Shown: positions 34,197 through 43,645, numbered from the stretch's first letter. The stretch: DNA of 64,000 nt from Bacillota bacterium (GCA_023426125.1 JAFABI010000025.1:124001-188000); one strand, 5' to 3'. Numbers and translations: made by a program. Notes: generated from the sequence alone by a model not told the origin.

Positions 34197-35868
34197 AATG
34201 CTTTCTCTGGTGAAAACCCAGCTTAATATGAACTTTGGTATTTCCGCACTGAAATACCGCTTTACCAAGGAAAAGAAAAAAAGATGGGAGCCCATACTGA
34301 TTGGGGTGGCTATCCTGCTGGGTGTCGGTCCCTTGCTGGCGTTTTATGTCCTGGGGATGACAGGCATATTTGCAGTAGGAGTCGCTCTGAACCAGCCTGA
34401 AATCGTCCTGACCATTACTTTTATGCTTTCCCAGATGGTTGTGCTGTTTTTCGGTATGTTTTATATCATCGGCAACTTTTATTTCTCCCATGACATTGAG
34501 ACATTGGTCCCGTTACCTTTAAAGCCATATGAAGTTGTAGGAAGCAAGTTTCTGGTGGTGATGGTGAATGAGTACATCACTGTTCTTCCCATATTGCTGC
34601 CGCCTTTGTTTATTTACGGGATTGGAACCGGCCAGGGGTTGTTTTACTGGTTGAAAGGCTTTCTGCTGATTCTTGCTGCGCCGGTCATGCCTCTTATACT
34701 GGGGGCGGTATTTATTATGCTGCTGATGCGTGTGGTAAACCTCAAAAGGAATAAAGACCTGTTTGCCATTATCGGCGGTTTTGCGGGGGTGCTTCTCGCC
34801 CTGGGCGTCAACTTCTTTGTTCAGAGGATACCTAAAACAGCCGGTCAGGATTATTTCCAGAACCTGTTGGAAAGTAACATGGGCATGATCCGGGAAATAG
34901 GCAGAAGGTTCCCGCCCAGCATATGGGCTACCCGCGGGCTCGCCGATAACGGGCTTTTGGGGTTTGGCTACTTTGCACTGTTTATAGGGGTATCGCTGCT
35001 GCTTTTTGCAGCCTTGCTGTGGCTGGGCAACCTGGTATTTTACAAAGCGCTCCTTGCCGGCCAGGAAGTATCGCGCAAAAGGAAAGTTCCCACAGCCAGG
35101 GAAGCGGAATTGCTTTATCAAAAGGTGTCAAGTCCTGTGTCGGCGATTATCAAAAGAGAATGGAAGCTGTTGCTGAGAACTCCCGTATATGTTATCAACG
35201 GGCTCACGGGGGCGTTTATCGGTCCTTTTATGCTGCTCGTCCTGTTGTTTGCCCAGGGTTCTAGCGAATCCATGGAAATAAGCAAGGCGATCGGCGAACC
35301 TGCCTATGCTCTTTACGTAGCCCTGGGAGGACTGGCAGTGATGCTGTTCACTTCAGGAATGAACCTGGTGGCGTCCACTTCCATATCAAGGGAAGGCAAA
35401 ACCCTGTGGATCCTGAAAATGATTCCGGTTTCCACCAGGGAGCAGGTAATGGCCAAATTCACTCAAAGCTTTATGGTTTCTGTTCTTGGAATACTGACCA
35501 CCGCTCTGGTTCTGGGATTTTTCATCAGGTTGTCCCTTCTCAGGCTTCTTGTGATCATCCTTCTGGCGCTCCTGGGTTCCGTTCCGCTGGTTGCTTTAAA
35601 CCTGCTGCTGGATGTATTCCACCCCAAGCTTTCATGGAACAGCGAGCAGGAGGCGATGAAGCAGAATATGAACGGCGGTTTGGGCATGCTGCTGTCGGTA
35701 TTGGTGATGCTGCTGCTGGCAGGCGCCGCCATTGTTTTAGCTGTGGTTCAGGCCGCCGAATGGATGGTGTTTGCAGGCATCGGCCTTGTCTCGCTGGTGC
35801 TGGGAGTGCTTTCAATGCTGCTGCTTTTTGCGGTAGCGGAAAAGAAATATAAGGAATATGAAGCGTAA
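34189..35868 (+). CDS. large ABC exporter permease
   Basis: The 559-residue membrane protein has about twelve hydrophobic segments in two halves (roughly residues 45-250 and 345-550), joined by a cytoplasmic linker (KRKVPTAREAELLYQKV). This looks like a fused pair of ABC-2 permease halves, the 'putative ABC exporter' type common in Clostridia. It overlaps the ATPase gene by eight bases. A full exporter therefore needs only these two proteins. Substrate unknown; 36 bases later a flavin reductase gene begins, probably unrelated. Confidence 0.87.
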   Translation: MNRMLSLVKTQLNMNFGISALKYRFTKEKKKRWEPILIGVAILLGVGPLLAFYVLGMTGIFAVGVALNQPEIVLTITFMLSQMVVLFFGMFYIIGNFYFSHDIETLVPLPLKPYEVVGSKFLVVMVNEYITVLPILLPPLFIYGIGTGQGLFYWLKGFLLILAAPVMPLILGAVFIMLLMRVVNLKRNKDLFAIIGGFAGVLLALGVNFFVQRIPKTAGQDYFQNLLESNMGMIREIGRRFPPSIWATRGLADNGLLGFGYFALFIGVSLLLFAALLWLGNLVFYKALLAGQEVSRKRKVPTAREAELLYQKVSSPVSAIIKREWKLLLRTPVYVINGLTGAFIGPFMLLVLLFAQGSSESMEISKAIGEPAYALYVALGGLAVMLFTSGMNLVASTSISREGKTLWILKMIPVSTREQVMAKFTQSFMVSVLGILTTALVLGFFIRLSLLRLLVIILLALLGSVPLVALNLLLDVFHPKLSWNSEQEAMKQNMNGGLGMLLSVLVMLLLAGAAIVLAVVQAAEWMVFAGIGLVSLVLGVLSMLLLFAVAEKKYKEYEA

Positions 35869-35904
35869 ACTGTTGATAAGATATAGTATAAGGAGGAATG
35901 TGTC

Positions 35905-36483
35905 ATGCCAAAACAGGTTTGGAAACCGTCAACCCTGCTGAATCCGGTACCCGCCGTCATGGTTACGTGCGCGGACAGCGCCGGAAAGCCCAATATAATA
36001 ACCCTTGCATGGGCAGGTACCATAAATTCGGAGCCGCCGATGCTCTCTATCTCGGTACGCAAGGAAAGATATTCCCATGGATTGATCATGGACAAAGGTA
36101 TGTTTGTCGTCAATCTGGCTACGGAGAAGCTGGCATTTGCCACCGATTTCTGCGGAGTGAAATCGGGACGCGATACCGATAAATTTGCAGCAACAGGTCT
36201 TACTCCAGAAAAGGCTTCCTTTGTGGAGGTCCCGACCATCAAGGAATCGCCTGTGTCTCTGGAGTGTATTGTGCGTAACCGCCTGGAGCTTGGGTCCCAT
36301 GACATGTTTATTGCCGAGATCGTTGCCGTGGATGTGGAGGAAAGCCTGCTGGACGATAAGGGCAAGCTGCACATCGACAAGGCAGGTCTGATCTGCTATT
36401 CCCATGGGCATTACTGGACCCTTGGCCAGTCTCTCGGCTATTTCGGATATTCGGTGACGAAGAAAAAAGATGTGCAGCGGTGA
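35905..36483 (+). CDS. flavin reductase-like (FMN-binding split barrel) protein
   Basis: The 192-residue protein belongs to the flavin reductase/flavoredoxin family: it starts with PKQVWKPSTLLNPVPAVMVTCAD, has the FMN-binding stretch NIITLAWAGTINSEPPMLSISVRKERYSH (described by its ends N43 and H71), and finishes with GHYWTLGQSLGYFGYSV. Members bind FMN and either reduce free flavin or pass electrons as flavoredoxin in anaerobes. AAGGAGGAATGTGTC precedes the ATG. The nitroreductase gene follows 21 bases later, so the two flavoproteins may be co-transcribed. Confidence 0.88.
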   Translation: MPKQVWKPSTLLNPVPAVMVTCADSAGKPNIITLAWAGTINSEPPMLSISVRKERYSHGLIMDKGMFVVNLATEKLAFATDFCGVKSGRDTDKFAATGLTPEKASFVEVPTIKESPVSLECIVRNRLELGSHDMFIAEIVAVDVEESLLDDKGKLHIDKAGLICYSHGHYWTLGQSLGYFGYSVTKKKDVQR

Positions 36484-36504
36484 TCGAAGTAAAGGATGGA
36501 TGGT

Positions 36505-37371
36505 ATGGAAAAAAGTATGAAGCCAGGTTTTTCACAGCCGGTTACAGAATTAATAAAGAAAAGAATTTCCGTCAGGACTTATGAAGAAAAGCCTCTGCCG
36601 GAGGAAATGAAAACAGGGATAACGGATTATTTCGGCAAGCTGTCGGGACCTTTCCAGGTTAAGGTCAGATTCAAGCTTCTGGACAGGGGTGAAACCAAAG
36701 AAGAGGAAAATCTGAAATTGGGTACATATGGCGTCATTAAGGGGGCCTCTTCCTTTATAACGGCGGCTGTTGAAAAAAAGCCCTATGGCATGGAACAGCT
36801 GGGATACCAGATGGAAGAACTGATCCTCTACCTTACCGGCCTTGGCCTTGGAACTTGCTGGCTGGCCGGTACCTTCAGCAGAAGCAGCTTTTTCAAGGCG
36901 CTGGGAGCGGGAAAGGATGAGCTGGTACCGGTTGCAGTGCCTGTAGGGATACCCGGGGAAAAAAGAAGCTTGCTGGATTCCGTCATGCGGTCTACCGCCG
37001 GAAGCAGGAAAAGAAAGGCATGGAGTGAACTGTTTTTCATGGACAATTTCCAGAGCCCGCTGGGTGAAAGCAGTGCAGGACAATATGCTATGCCCCTGGA
37101 AATGGTGAGGCTTGCGCCTTCGGCATCCAACAAACAGCCTTGGCGGATTTTATATTCCGGCGGAAATCTTCATTTTTATCTTAAGCATGCACCATTCTAC
37201 AACCGTGCATTAGGCTATGACATACAAAAACTCGATATAGGTATTGCCATGCTTCATTTTGAGGCAACCGCAAGGGAAATGGGACAAAAAGGCAGATGGG
37301 GAAATGCTGAACCGGGTATCCGCCAGGTTCCTGAGGAATACGAATATGTCATCTCATGGATTCCGGGGTGA
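36505..37371 (+). CDS. nitroreductase family protein
   Basis: AAAGGA eight bases upstream favours ATG 36505 (MEKSMKPGFSQPVTELI), 288 residues; ATG 36496 is possible. RISVRTYEEKPLPEEM near the N-terminus is the phosphate-contacting Arg motif of nitroreductase-fold FMN proteins. LGTCWLAGTFSRSSF and a later LAPSASNKQPWRI give the second half. The length and internal order suggest a tandem or swapped nitroreductase fold of the putative TM-nitroreductase type. It is convergent with the histidine kinase gene 94 bases away. Substrate unknown; probably an FMN-dependent reductase in the cytoplasm. Confidence 0.82.
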   Translation: MEKSMKPGFSQPVTELIKKRISVRTYEEKPLPEEMKTGITDYFGKLSGPFQVKVRFKLLDRGETKEEENLKLGTYGVIKGASSFITAAVEKKPYGMEQLGYQMEELILYLTGLGLGTCWLAGTFSRSSFFKALGAGKDELVPVAVPVGIPGEKRSLLDSVMRSTAGSRKRKAWSELFFMDNFQSPLGESSAGQYAMPLEMVRLAPSASNKQPWRILYSGGNLHFYLKHAPFYNRALGYDIQKLDIGIAMLHFEATAREMGQKGRWGNAEPGIRQVPEEYEYVISWIPG

Positions 37372-37465
37372 CAGGGGCGGGGTGCCGGTGATTATTTGCA
37401 AAACAACAGGCAGCTGGGCGGTAAACAAGAGCCGCCCGGTTGCAGAAAAAAGCGGAGGAATATTT

Positions 37466-38962
37466 TCAGTGCTCCGGACTCATGCTTTGGGGCTTTATGG
37501 GAAGAACGAAAATGAATAATGCCCCTTTGCCGGTATTTCCGGCGGAAATGGATCCGCCGTGTTTTTCCACAACAGCTTTGGAAATGGCAAGCCCGAGGCC
37601 GGAATTGCCTTTCTTTCCTTTATAGAACCGCTGGAAAACTACGGGGAGTTCTTCGCAATCGAAGCCGGGGCCGTCATCCGAGATTGCGATTTCAATTTTG
37701 TTGTCTTCCGGGTTAATGGCACATGTGATTTTTACTGCAGTCCGGGCATACCTTATGCAATTGCCGATAATATTGGTGATTGCGCGGGTCAGCATTTCTT
37801 CGTCCGCATGAATATTTGCCGTTTCTTCAGGTAATTGGGCGGTGATTTCGATATTCTCCTTGGATGCAATGCCTTTCATCCTTTCCACGCAGGTTTGGAG
37901 AATATCGTTGAGATTGACCGGTTCCAGGCGGTAATCTTCCTCAATGGTATCCAGCCGGGACAGATAGAGCAGGTCTTCCACCATCCGGGTCATGCGCTTT
38001 GTCTCGTCGATGATGATTTCAGCTGCTTCGGTATTCTCCACCACGCCGTATTTTATCCCTTCCGCGTAGCTTTGTATGGACATAAGGGGCGTTCTGAATT
38101 CATGAGAGGCGTTTTGCAGGAAGGTTTTCTGTGCTTTGTCATAAGATTCCAATTTGTCGGACATAACATTGATGTTGCTTACCAGATCCTGCATTTCATC
38201 GTCTACCGAAAGTAGTATCTTGGCGCCGAAGTTGCGTTCGGCGATAGCGCCGATATGGTCGTTCAATGCGGAAAACGGGGCGGATATTTTTTTTGCGGCC
38301 AGGGATGAAATCAAGGCGGCGATCATCGAAGAAAGGGCAAGGATGATGAACAGGATAACGTTTATGCCGGTTTGCAGCTGGTTGATTTTTTCAAGGCTGG
38401 AATAAATGATGATCCGGCTGAGATCAAAGGAATTCTTGTGGGACACATCTTTTACAATAACAATGTAATCCGTGCCGGAAAGCTTCAGATTCAAGTAGGT
38501 TGTATCAGACAAATCTTCTGTTTTGCCGGCGGCATTGATGATTTTTTCGTTAAGCTCCTCCGACGTTTTAAATTCGTCCGGTAAAAAATTAATTGCATTT
38601 TTTTTGCTGTCCAGCAAAATATAATCGGCATTCAGGACAGACAGCGGTTCCCTTAAAGAGCGGTCCAGTTCAAAGTAAAACCGGAGGAATTCATTTTCAG
38701 ACCGTTGATTCCTGCCGATTTCTTTCATTTCGCGCGGAGGCTGGAGCCTTTCCTGCTGCGGAAAAAAGTCGGGACCGCGCCTTAAGGCCGTGGCTTCGGC
38801 GCCGGAGGCAATCAGGGCCAGCTGTTTTCTGGTTTCGTTTTCCATGTAAAACCGCATGGCGATATTGGATACGATTGTACTGAGCGCAATCAGGACAACG
38901 ATAACGATCAGATTATATTTGAAAATCCTCCATTTGATGGTGTTCCTTTTAATTTTCATCAT
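37466..38962 (-). CDS. sensor histidine kinase without adjacent response regulator
   Basis: The 498-residue kinase has TM1 at about 12-36, an extracytoplasmic sensor region 37-198, TM2 199-222, HAMP 223-272, HisKA with phospho-acceptor H287 (LQNASHEFRTPL), and HATPase about 385-490 (NIIGNCIRYA, DDGPGF, GNSGLGLAIS). AGAGGGG directly precedes ATG ATG. No response regulator gene touches it; the only OmpR-type regulator in the window lies at 48264. The TTGCCRCAA repeats at 39028-39047 sit in its upstream region and also before that regulator, which makes the two the likely pair. It probably monitors envelope or antimicrobial stress (inference). Confidence 0.9.
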   Translation of the reverse strand: MMKIKRNTIKWRIFKYNLIVIVVLIALSTIVSNIAMRFYMENETRKQLALIASGAEATALRRGPDFFPQQERLQPPREMKEIGRNQRSENEFLRFYFELDRSLREPLSVLNADYILLDSKKNAINFLPDEFKTSEELNEKIINAAGKTEDLSDTTYLNLKLSGTDYIVIVKDVSHKNSFDLSRIIIYSSLEKINQLQTGINVILFIILALSSMIAALISSLAAKKISAPFSALNDHIGAIAERNFGAKILLSVDDEMQDLVSNINVMSDKLESYDKAQKTFLQNASHEFRTPLMSIQSYAEGIKYGVVENTEAAEIIIDETKRMTRMVEDLLYLSRLDTIEEDYRLEPVNLNDILQTCVERMKGIASKENIEITAQLPEETANIHADEEMLTRAITNIIGNCIRYARTAVKITCAINPEDNKIEIAISDDGPGFDCEELPVVFQRFYKGKKGNSGLGLAISKAVVEKHGGSISAGNTGKGALFIFVLPIKPQSMSPEH

Positions 38963-39027
38963 CCCCTCTATTCTTTATTTTATCATGAAAAGCTGCAAAA
39001 TAAATAAAAACGTCCCTGCTTTTAAAA

Positions 39028-39073
39028 TTGCCGCATTGTTGCCACAATTCATTCCGCATTTTACGCCGATAAA
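39028..39073 (+). promoter_or_regulatory. TTGCCRCAA direct repeat, site A
   Basis: TTGCCGCAT (39028-39036) and TTGCCACAA (39039-39047) lie 11 bases apart start to start. GCCGATAAATATT follows at 39065-39077 and is shared exactly with site D. The site lies between the divergent kinase and FlxA-like genes. Confidence 0.65.
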
Positions 39074-39186
39074 TATTGCAGGAGGTATGCAGGACTTCGT
39101 CCGATGCGGCTAAAGGCTTCTCCAACGCAAAGAAGACGGAAATAAACCTGCGGCTTCAAAAAAGCTTAAAGGAAGAAGGGATTAAA

Positions 39187-39501
39187 TTGAACATTTCGTC
39201 GGTTTCCTCATCGACAACCAGTTCAAATTCCACGGCGAGCAGCAGCAGTGATGAAATCACCCGGCTGGAAAAGCAGAAGTCCGCTCTCCAAAAAGAGCTG
39301 CAGAGCGTGGGACAGAGTAAGGAGGATGCTGAAACAAAGGAAGCGAAGTCCGCACAGCTGCAGCTTCAGATACAGCAAATTGAAGCAAAGATTCAGCAAA
39401 TAAGGGCGGAAAGGAATAAGCAAACCCAAACACAAAAGCAGAGCAGCACGGCAGCAACCAAAAAAACTGCCGGCATTCAAAAATTGGACGTTAAAATCTG
39501 A
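39187..39501 (+). CDS. FlxA-like small coiled-coil protein
   Basis: A Ser-rich N-terminus (MNISSVSSSTTSSNS when started at TTG 39187, ribosome site GGAAGAAGGG) is followed by a heptad-rich coiled coil (about 20-80) and a Gln/Thr-rich tail, the FlxA-like (PF14282) pattern; 104 residues. A longer frame opens at TTG 39076, but AGGAGGT at 39080-39086 instead feeds ATG 39087, which stops after eight codons. The 5' end is therefore ambiguous: a leader peptide, an old frameshift, or simply the internal start. FlxA in E. coli is sigma-28 dependent; its role is unknown. Confidence 0.65.
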   Translation: MNISSVSSSTTSSNSTASSSSDEITRLEKQKSALQKELQSVGQSKEDAETKEAKSAQLQLQIQQIEAKIQQIRAERNKQTQTQKQSSTAATKKTAGIQKLDVKI

Positions 39502-39523
39502 TAGAATTCAGTATATTCCCGGG

Positions 39524-39550
39524 GCTTGCATATTTGCAAGTCTTTTTTTT
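39524..39550 (+). terminator. intrinsic terminator after the FlxA-like gene
   Basis: CTTGCA (39525-39530) pairs with TGCAAG (39535-39540), followed by TCTTTTTTTT. It isolates the FlxA-like gene from the MacA/MacB operon, which has its own promoter at 39609. Confidence 0.7.
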
Positions 39551-39608
39551 ACGATATTCCGCTAAAGAATGCACCGGATCCATAGATATGGATAATTTTC
39601 CATCCATT

Positions 39609-39652
39609 TTGCCACAATTTTGCGGGGATTTATAAAGACTCCTTACTATAAA
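39609..39652 (+). promoter_or_regulatory. TTGCCRCAA direct repeat promoter, site B (macA-like operon)
   Basis: TTGCCACAA (39609-39617) and TTGCGGGGA (39620-39628) are 11 bases apart. A -10 TATAAA lies at 39647-39652 and there is no usable -35, as expected where an OmpR-type activator replaces it. About 85 bases around it are closely repeated at site C (48050-48135). Confidence 0.75.
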
Positions 39653-39698
39653 ATTATGGTATGCCAGGAAGAAAATAAAATGATCGGAGGTAGAAAAC

Positions 39699-41651
39699 GT
39701 GGGAGAGAAAAACGCAAAAAAAGCCGGAAAAAAATCAAAAGTAAAACCGGTCGTGATTGGTATAGTCGTTTTGATCGTGGCTGCTGCCGGAGCTGCATCC
39801 TATATGTATGTGAAAAAAATCGGGGTATTTGCTCAAGAGGCTATAATACAGCAGCGGACTGCGTTTGTAGATAAGGGATCTATAGAAAAATCCATTGAGG
39901 GCTCGGGAGCGGTGCAATCCTCCACCCGGCGGGAGGTTTCCCCGAAGGTGGTATCAACCGTTGAATCCATTAACTTTAAAGTCGGCGACATCGTAAAAAC
40001 AGGTGATGTGATGTTTGAACTGGATGATACCGAAGCGCTGCTGGACATTGAAGATATGAAAAACGACATCGGACAGACGGAATTGTCCCTTGACGATATA
40101 CGCCAGAGCATTGCGTCTCTTACGGTAAAGGCGCCGATAAGCGGCAAGGTGACCGAAATAAACGCGGATGTCGACGGCAATGTGGGCGGCGGGGCAAGCA
40201 TAATGACAATTACAGATACGTCGAAGGTAAAGATTCTCTTTCAGTTCGGAGGCAGCGAGATACCGGATATCTCTGTCGGGCATAAAGCTGCGGTGATCAT
40301 GCAGGAGTTTATGAGTTCCTTTGAAGGCGAGGTTACTTATGTCAGCAATAAGGCGTATGCAAACGACGGAGCGATGGTCTACGATGTTGAGATAACCATG
40401 GACAATCAGGGCGCCTTTACCGAAGGAATGGTTGCCAGCGCAAGGGTGGAGGTGGGTTCGACGACTTATACCAGCCTTGACTATGCAAAAACAGAGTTTA
40501 TCAATACGAAAATTGTTAAAAATGACACCGGCGGAAGGGTGAAAAGTATCAATGTAAAAAAGAACCAGTTTGTGAATGCGGAGGATGTTTTGACAGTACT
40601 GGAAAATGATTCGTTGAGCTTGAACCTGAACACCGCCCAGTTGAAGCTGGATAACCTTAAATCACAATTAGTCATTAAGGAGAAGGCGCTGGAGTATTAC
40701 AAGCTGGCCGCTCCCTGCAACGGTACCGTCATCAGCCAGAGCGCGTCCATCGGAGATACGGTTTCCGCAGGAAGCAAGCTGGCTGTGGTGGCAGATATGG
40801 ATTCGCTGAAATTTGAGATCAATATTGATGAGTTGGACGTCTCGGATATCGAAGTCGGACAGGAAGTCAGTGTCACAGCCGATGCGGTGCCCGATACCCT
40901 GAAAAATTCTCTGAAGGGCACGGTTAGTGAAGTATCCATGGAAGGCACAAGTTCCAACGGCGTTACCACGTACCCTGTTACCATCACCCTTGAAAAATCC
41001 GACAAGCTGAAAACAGGCATGAACGTCAACGGAGAGATTATTATCAGCTCAAAGAGCGACATTCTGAGAGTGCCTGTTGAGGCTATTGTAACCAGGGGGG
41101 ATTCAACCTATGTCTATGTAAAGGGAGAAGCCACCGGCCGGCAGGACGGCCAAAATTTCGGGCGCGGAGCGGATGCATCCGGCGAGGGTCAGAGCCGGAA
41201 CGGTCCGCCGCAGGGACAGGGAAATGATGAAGGTGCGCCTGCGGCCGGTAGTGTTACAGGCGAAGGCGAAAATCAGAGGCCACAGCAGGATAACAGCAGC
41301 GGCGGGGGGAATCCGGGGGAAAGCTCAGCCTTCAACGGACAGCAGCCCCAACAGGGCAACAATGAAAATTTCTCTGCAAATAAGGGAAGCATGCCTTTTG
41401 GAAACAGCGACCCATATTATACGGGAGCAGTATTGACCGAAGTAGAAACAGGGATAAGCAACGACACCTATACAGAAATTCTGAGCGGTTTGACGGAAGG
41501 CCAGGTGGTAGTCCTGCCGGAGGCTGGCACGGATTCCGAATCTGAAAGCCAACAGCAGAACATGCGTGGGATGCAGCAGGGCGGCGGAATGCAGGGCGGC
41601 GGAATGCAGGGCGGTGGAATGCCCGGCGGAGGCGGAGGCCCGGGATTTTAA
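39699..41651 (+). CDS. MacA/HlyD-type membrane fusion protein with two lipoyl modules and Gly/Met-rich tail
   Basis: The GTG start at 39699 follows CGGAGG; 650 residues. A Lys-rich cytoplasmic N-terminus and one TM (about 17-38) are followed by two successive lipoyl/beta-barrel modules (about 60-250 and 265-480; each has VKSIN/VESIN plus a KxNQF or KVGD turn, then an AP.(S/N)G.V segment). Low-complexity Gly/Gln/Asn/Pro stretch about 482-565; a short beta segment about 570-612; a Met/Gly-rich tail about 620-650 (repeats of GGGMQ). It bridges the MacB-type permease to the envelope. The duplicated core and the tail are atypical. Confidence 0.88.
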   Translation: MGEKNAKKAGKKSKVKPVVIGIVVLIVAAAGAASYMYVKKIGVFAQEAIIQQRTAFVDKGSIEKSIEGSGAVQSSTRREVSPKVVSTVESINFKVGDIVKTGDVMFELDDTEALLDIEDMKNDIGQTELSLDDIRQSIASLTVKAPISGKVTEINADVDGNVGGGASIMTITDTSKVKILFQFGGSEIPDISVGHKAAVIMQEFMSSFEGEVTYVSNKAYANDGAMVYDVEITMDNQGAFTEGMVASARVEVGSTTYTSLDYAKTEFINTKIVKNDTGGRVKSINVKKNQFVNAEDVLTVLENDSLSLNLNTAQLKLDNLKSQLVIKEKALEYYKLAAPCNGTVISQSASIGDTVSAGSKLAVVADMDSLKFEINIDELDVSDIEVGQEVSVTADAVPDTLKNSLKGTVSEVSMEGTSSNGVTTYPVTITLEKSDKLKTGMNVNGEIIISSKSDILRVPVEAIVTRGDSTYVYVKGEATGRQDGQNFGRGADASGEGQSRNGPPQGQGNDEGAPAAGSVTGEGENQRPQQDNSSGGGNPGESSAFNGQQPQQGNNENFSANKGSMPFGNSDPYYTGAVLTEVETGISNDTYTEILSGLTEGQVVVLPEAGTDSESESQQQNMRGMQQGGGMQGGGMQGGGMPGGGGGPGF

Positions 41652-41680
41652 AATGAAATACATAAGCTGGAGGCACGGGA

Positions 41681-42358
41681 ATGATTGAAATACAAGATAT
41701 ATACAAGACCTACTATATGGGGGATAATGCCGTCAATGCGTTGAACGGCGTATCCTTGAATATAATGAAGCACGAATTTGCGGCAATCGTAGGTCCGTCG
41801 GGGTCGGGCAAGTCCACGTTGATGAATATCCTGGGATGCCTGGACATACCGACTTCCGGCAGCTATACCCTGGATGGGAAGGAAATTGAAGCAATGAACG
41901 ACAACCAGCTGGCGGAAATCAGAAACACCAGGCTAGGCTTTATATTTCAAGGCTTCAACCTTTTGAAAAAGATTACTGCCCTGGATAATGTTGCATTGCC
42001 TCTTGTATATCAGGGAACCAGCCAGAGAGAAAGGCACAGGCGTGCAGCGGAAGCACTGGAAGCGGTCGGCCTTGGAGAGCGCATATACCATACGCCCAAC
42101 GAATTGTCGGGAGGACAGCAGCAGAGGGTGGCCATCGCACGCGCCCTTGTAACCAGGCCTCCGATCATCCTGGCGGATGAGCCCACGGGAAACCTTGATT
42201 CAAAATCCGGGGCTGAAATCATGAAGATCATGCAGAAGCTCAATGAGGATGGCAACACGATCATCCTCATCACCCATGATAACAGCATTGCAATGCAGGC
42301 AAAGCGCGTAATCAGGATCAGCGACGGAGAAATCGAAGAAGACAGGGAGGTGGGCTGA
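41681..42358 (+). CDS. MacB/LolD-type ABC ATPase
   Basis: The 225-residue ATPase has Walker A GPSGSGKST (about 38-46), the LolD/MacB-typical GFIFQGFNLL Q-loop, signature LSGGQQQRVAIARAL (about 140-154), and Walker B ILADEPTGNLD followed by THD. It overlaps the permease gene by one base (TGATG). This ATPase class drives mechanotransmission through FtsX-like permeases rather than transport through a channel. Part of the three-gene operon behind site B. Confidence 0.94.
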   Translation: MIEIQDIYKTYYMGDNAVNALNGVSLNIMKHEFAAIVGPSGSGKSTLMNILGCLDIPTSGSYTLDGKEIEAMNDNQLAEIRNTRLGFIFQGFNLLKKITALDNVALPLVYQGTSQRERHRRAAEALEAVGLGERIYHTPNELSGGQQQRVAIARALVTRPPIILADEPTGNLDSKSGAEIMKIMQKLNEDGNTIILITHDNSIAMQAKRVIRISDGEIEEDREVG

Positions 42359-43542
42359 TGGGTTTTTTTGAAGCTTATAAAATGGCTATTACCAGTATAT
42401 TGAGCAAAAAAGGAAGGTCCTTCCTTACCATGCTGGGGGTCATTATAGGCGTCGGAGCGGTTATCGCGGCAGTGGCCTATGCTCAGGGAACGACAAAGAA
42501 TATTACCGACCAGATATCGGAAATGGGGACAAACCTTGTACAGATATCCATCACCGGCAGAGGGAGCAACAGAAAAGTTGAATATGATCAATTAAAGTCA
42601 TTTTCAAAAGAAAACAGCAATCTGATCAGCGCCATTGCCCCTTCCATTACAACAAATTCGGTTACGGTAAAATATGGATCAACCAGCATGAAGACAACCA
42701 CCATGCTGGGTACCTCGCCGGAATATGAAGAAATTAACGACAGGCATGTTACTTCGGGGAGATTCATTATAGACAACGATGTCAGCAACAGGGAAAGGGT
42801 AGCAGTGATCGGGACCGCGGTGGTAAACAAGCTGTTTTCAGGGATGAATCCGGTAGGGGAAAAAATTAAAATAAACGGTACCCTGTTCAAGGTGGTGGGC
42901 GTCCTTACGGAAAAAGAATCCGGTGAAACCAGTTCGGAGGACGATTATGTCATCGTACCTGTAACAGTTGCGCAGAGAATAGGCTGGAACAATACCATAC
43001 GCAATTTTTCACTGAAAACGGTAACACCGGAGGATGTGAATGCAGCCATGGAAAAGCTTGAGGCATTTTTGTTCAGCATATTGAAGGATGAGGATCTTTA
43101 CAGGGTGATGAACTCCCAGGACATGCTGGATACGCTCAATGAGGTCACCGGAACCATGATGGCCATGCTGGGAGGCATAGCGGCTATTTCACTGGCTGTG
43201 GGAGGTATAGGCATTATGAACATCATGCTTGTCTCCGTCACGGAAAGAACCAGGGAGATAGGGATCCGAAAAGCGATCGGGGCAAAAAGGAGAAATATCC
43301 TGGTGCAATTTTTGATCGAGGCAGTAATGGTAACTGGATTTGGAGGGGTACTGGGCGTCGTTCTCGGAGTGCTTGTCATAAAATTCATTCTGGGCGGGTT
43401 TGGTATCGTGCCGGAAGTATACTCCGCTACATGGATATCCGTATCTTTTGGGATATCGTTATTTGTAGGCGTTGTTTTCGGTATGTTCCCTGCGGTGAAG
43501 GCATCCAACTTAAATCCCATTGAAGCGCTGAGATTTGAATAA
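42358..43542 (+). CDS. MacB-type FtsX-family ABC permease
   Basis: The 394-residue protein has TM1 (about 18-42; LTMLGVIIGVGAVIAAVAYAQG), a ~220-residue extracytoplasmic MacB_PCD domain and three C-terminal TMs (about 268-300, 320-350, 355-380). The FtsX signature VTERTREIGIRKAIGAKRRNI is present. With the ATPase and MacA-like protein it forms a MacAB-type tripartite-like exporter; in Gram-positive cells the adaptor reaches the wall rather than an outer membrane. Candidate substrates are antimicrobial peptides or lipoprotein-like molecules; regulation by the TTGCCRCAA sites suggests stress-induced efflux. Confidence 0.93.
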   Translation: MGFFEAYKMAITSILSKKGRSFLTMLGVIIGVGAVIAAVAYAQGTTKNITDQISEMGTNLVQISITGRGSNRKVEYDQLKSFSKENSNLISAIAPSITTNSVTVKYGSTSMKTTTMLGTSPEYEEINDRHVTSGRFIIDNDVSNRERVAVIGTAVVNKLFSGMNPVGEKIKINGTLFKVVGVLTEKESGETSSEDDYVIVPVTVAQRIGWNNTIRNFSLKTVTPEDVNAAMEKLEAFLFSILKDEDLYRVMNSQDMLDTLNEVTGTMMAMLGGIAAISLAVGGIGIMNIMLVSVTERTREIGIRKAIGAKRRNILVQFLIEAVMVTGFGGVLGVVLGVLVIKFILGGFGIVPEVYSATWISVSFGISLFVGVVFGMFPAVKASNLNPIEALRFE

Positions 43543-43645
43543 CGCCAGCAGCCCCCACCAGGGTGGCGGGTTTCCGATTAAAAAAGCTGTCAGCCCCGGT
43601 ATAAGCGTTATACTAAATTTGAATAGTGACCGTTCCCGGCCAATG

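Noticed and set aside
39065..39077. GCCGATAAATATT at sites A and D read as a sigma-28 (flagellar) -10 element
   Set aside because: The match to GCCGATAA is good, but no TAAA lies 15 bases upstream at either site, and at site A the start would fall on the ribosome site. Kept only as a possible alternative.
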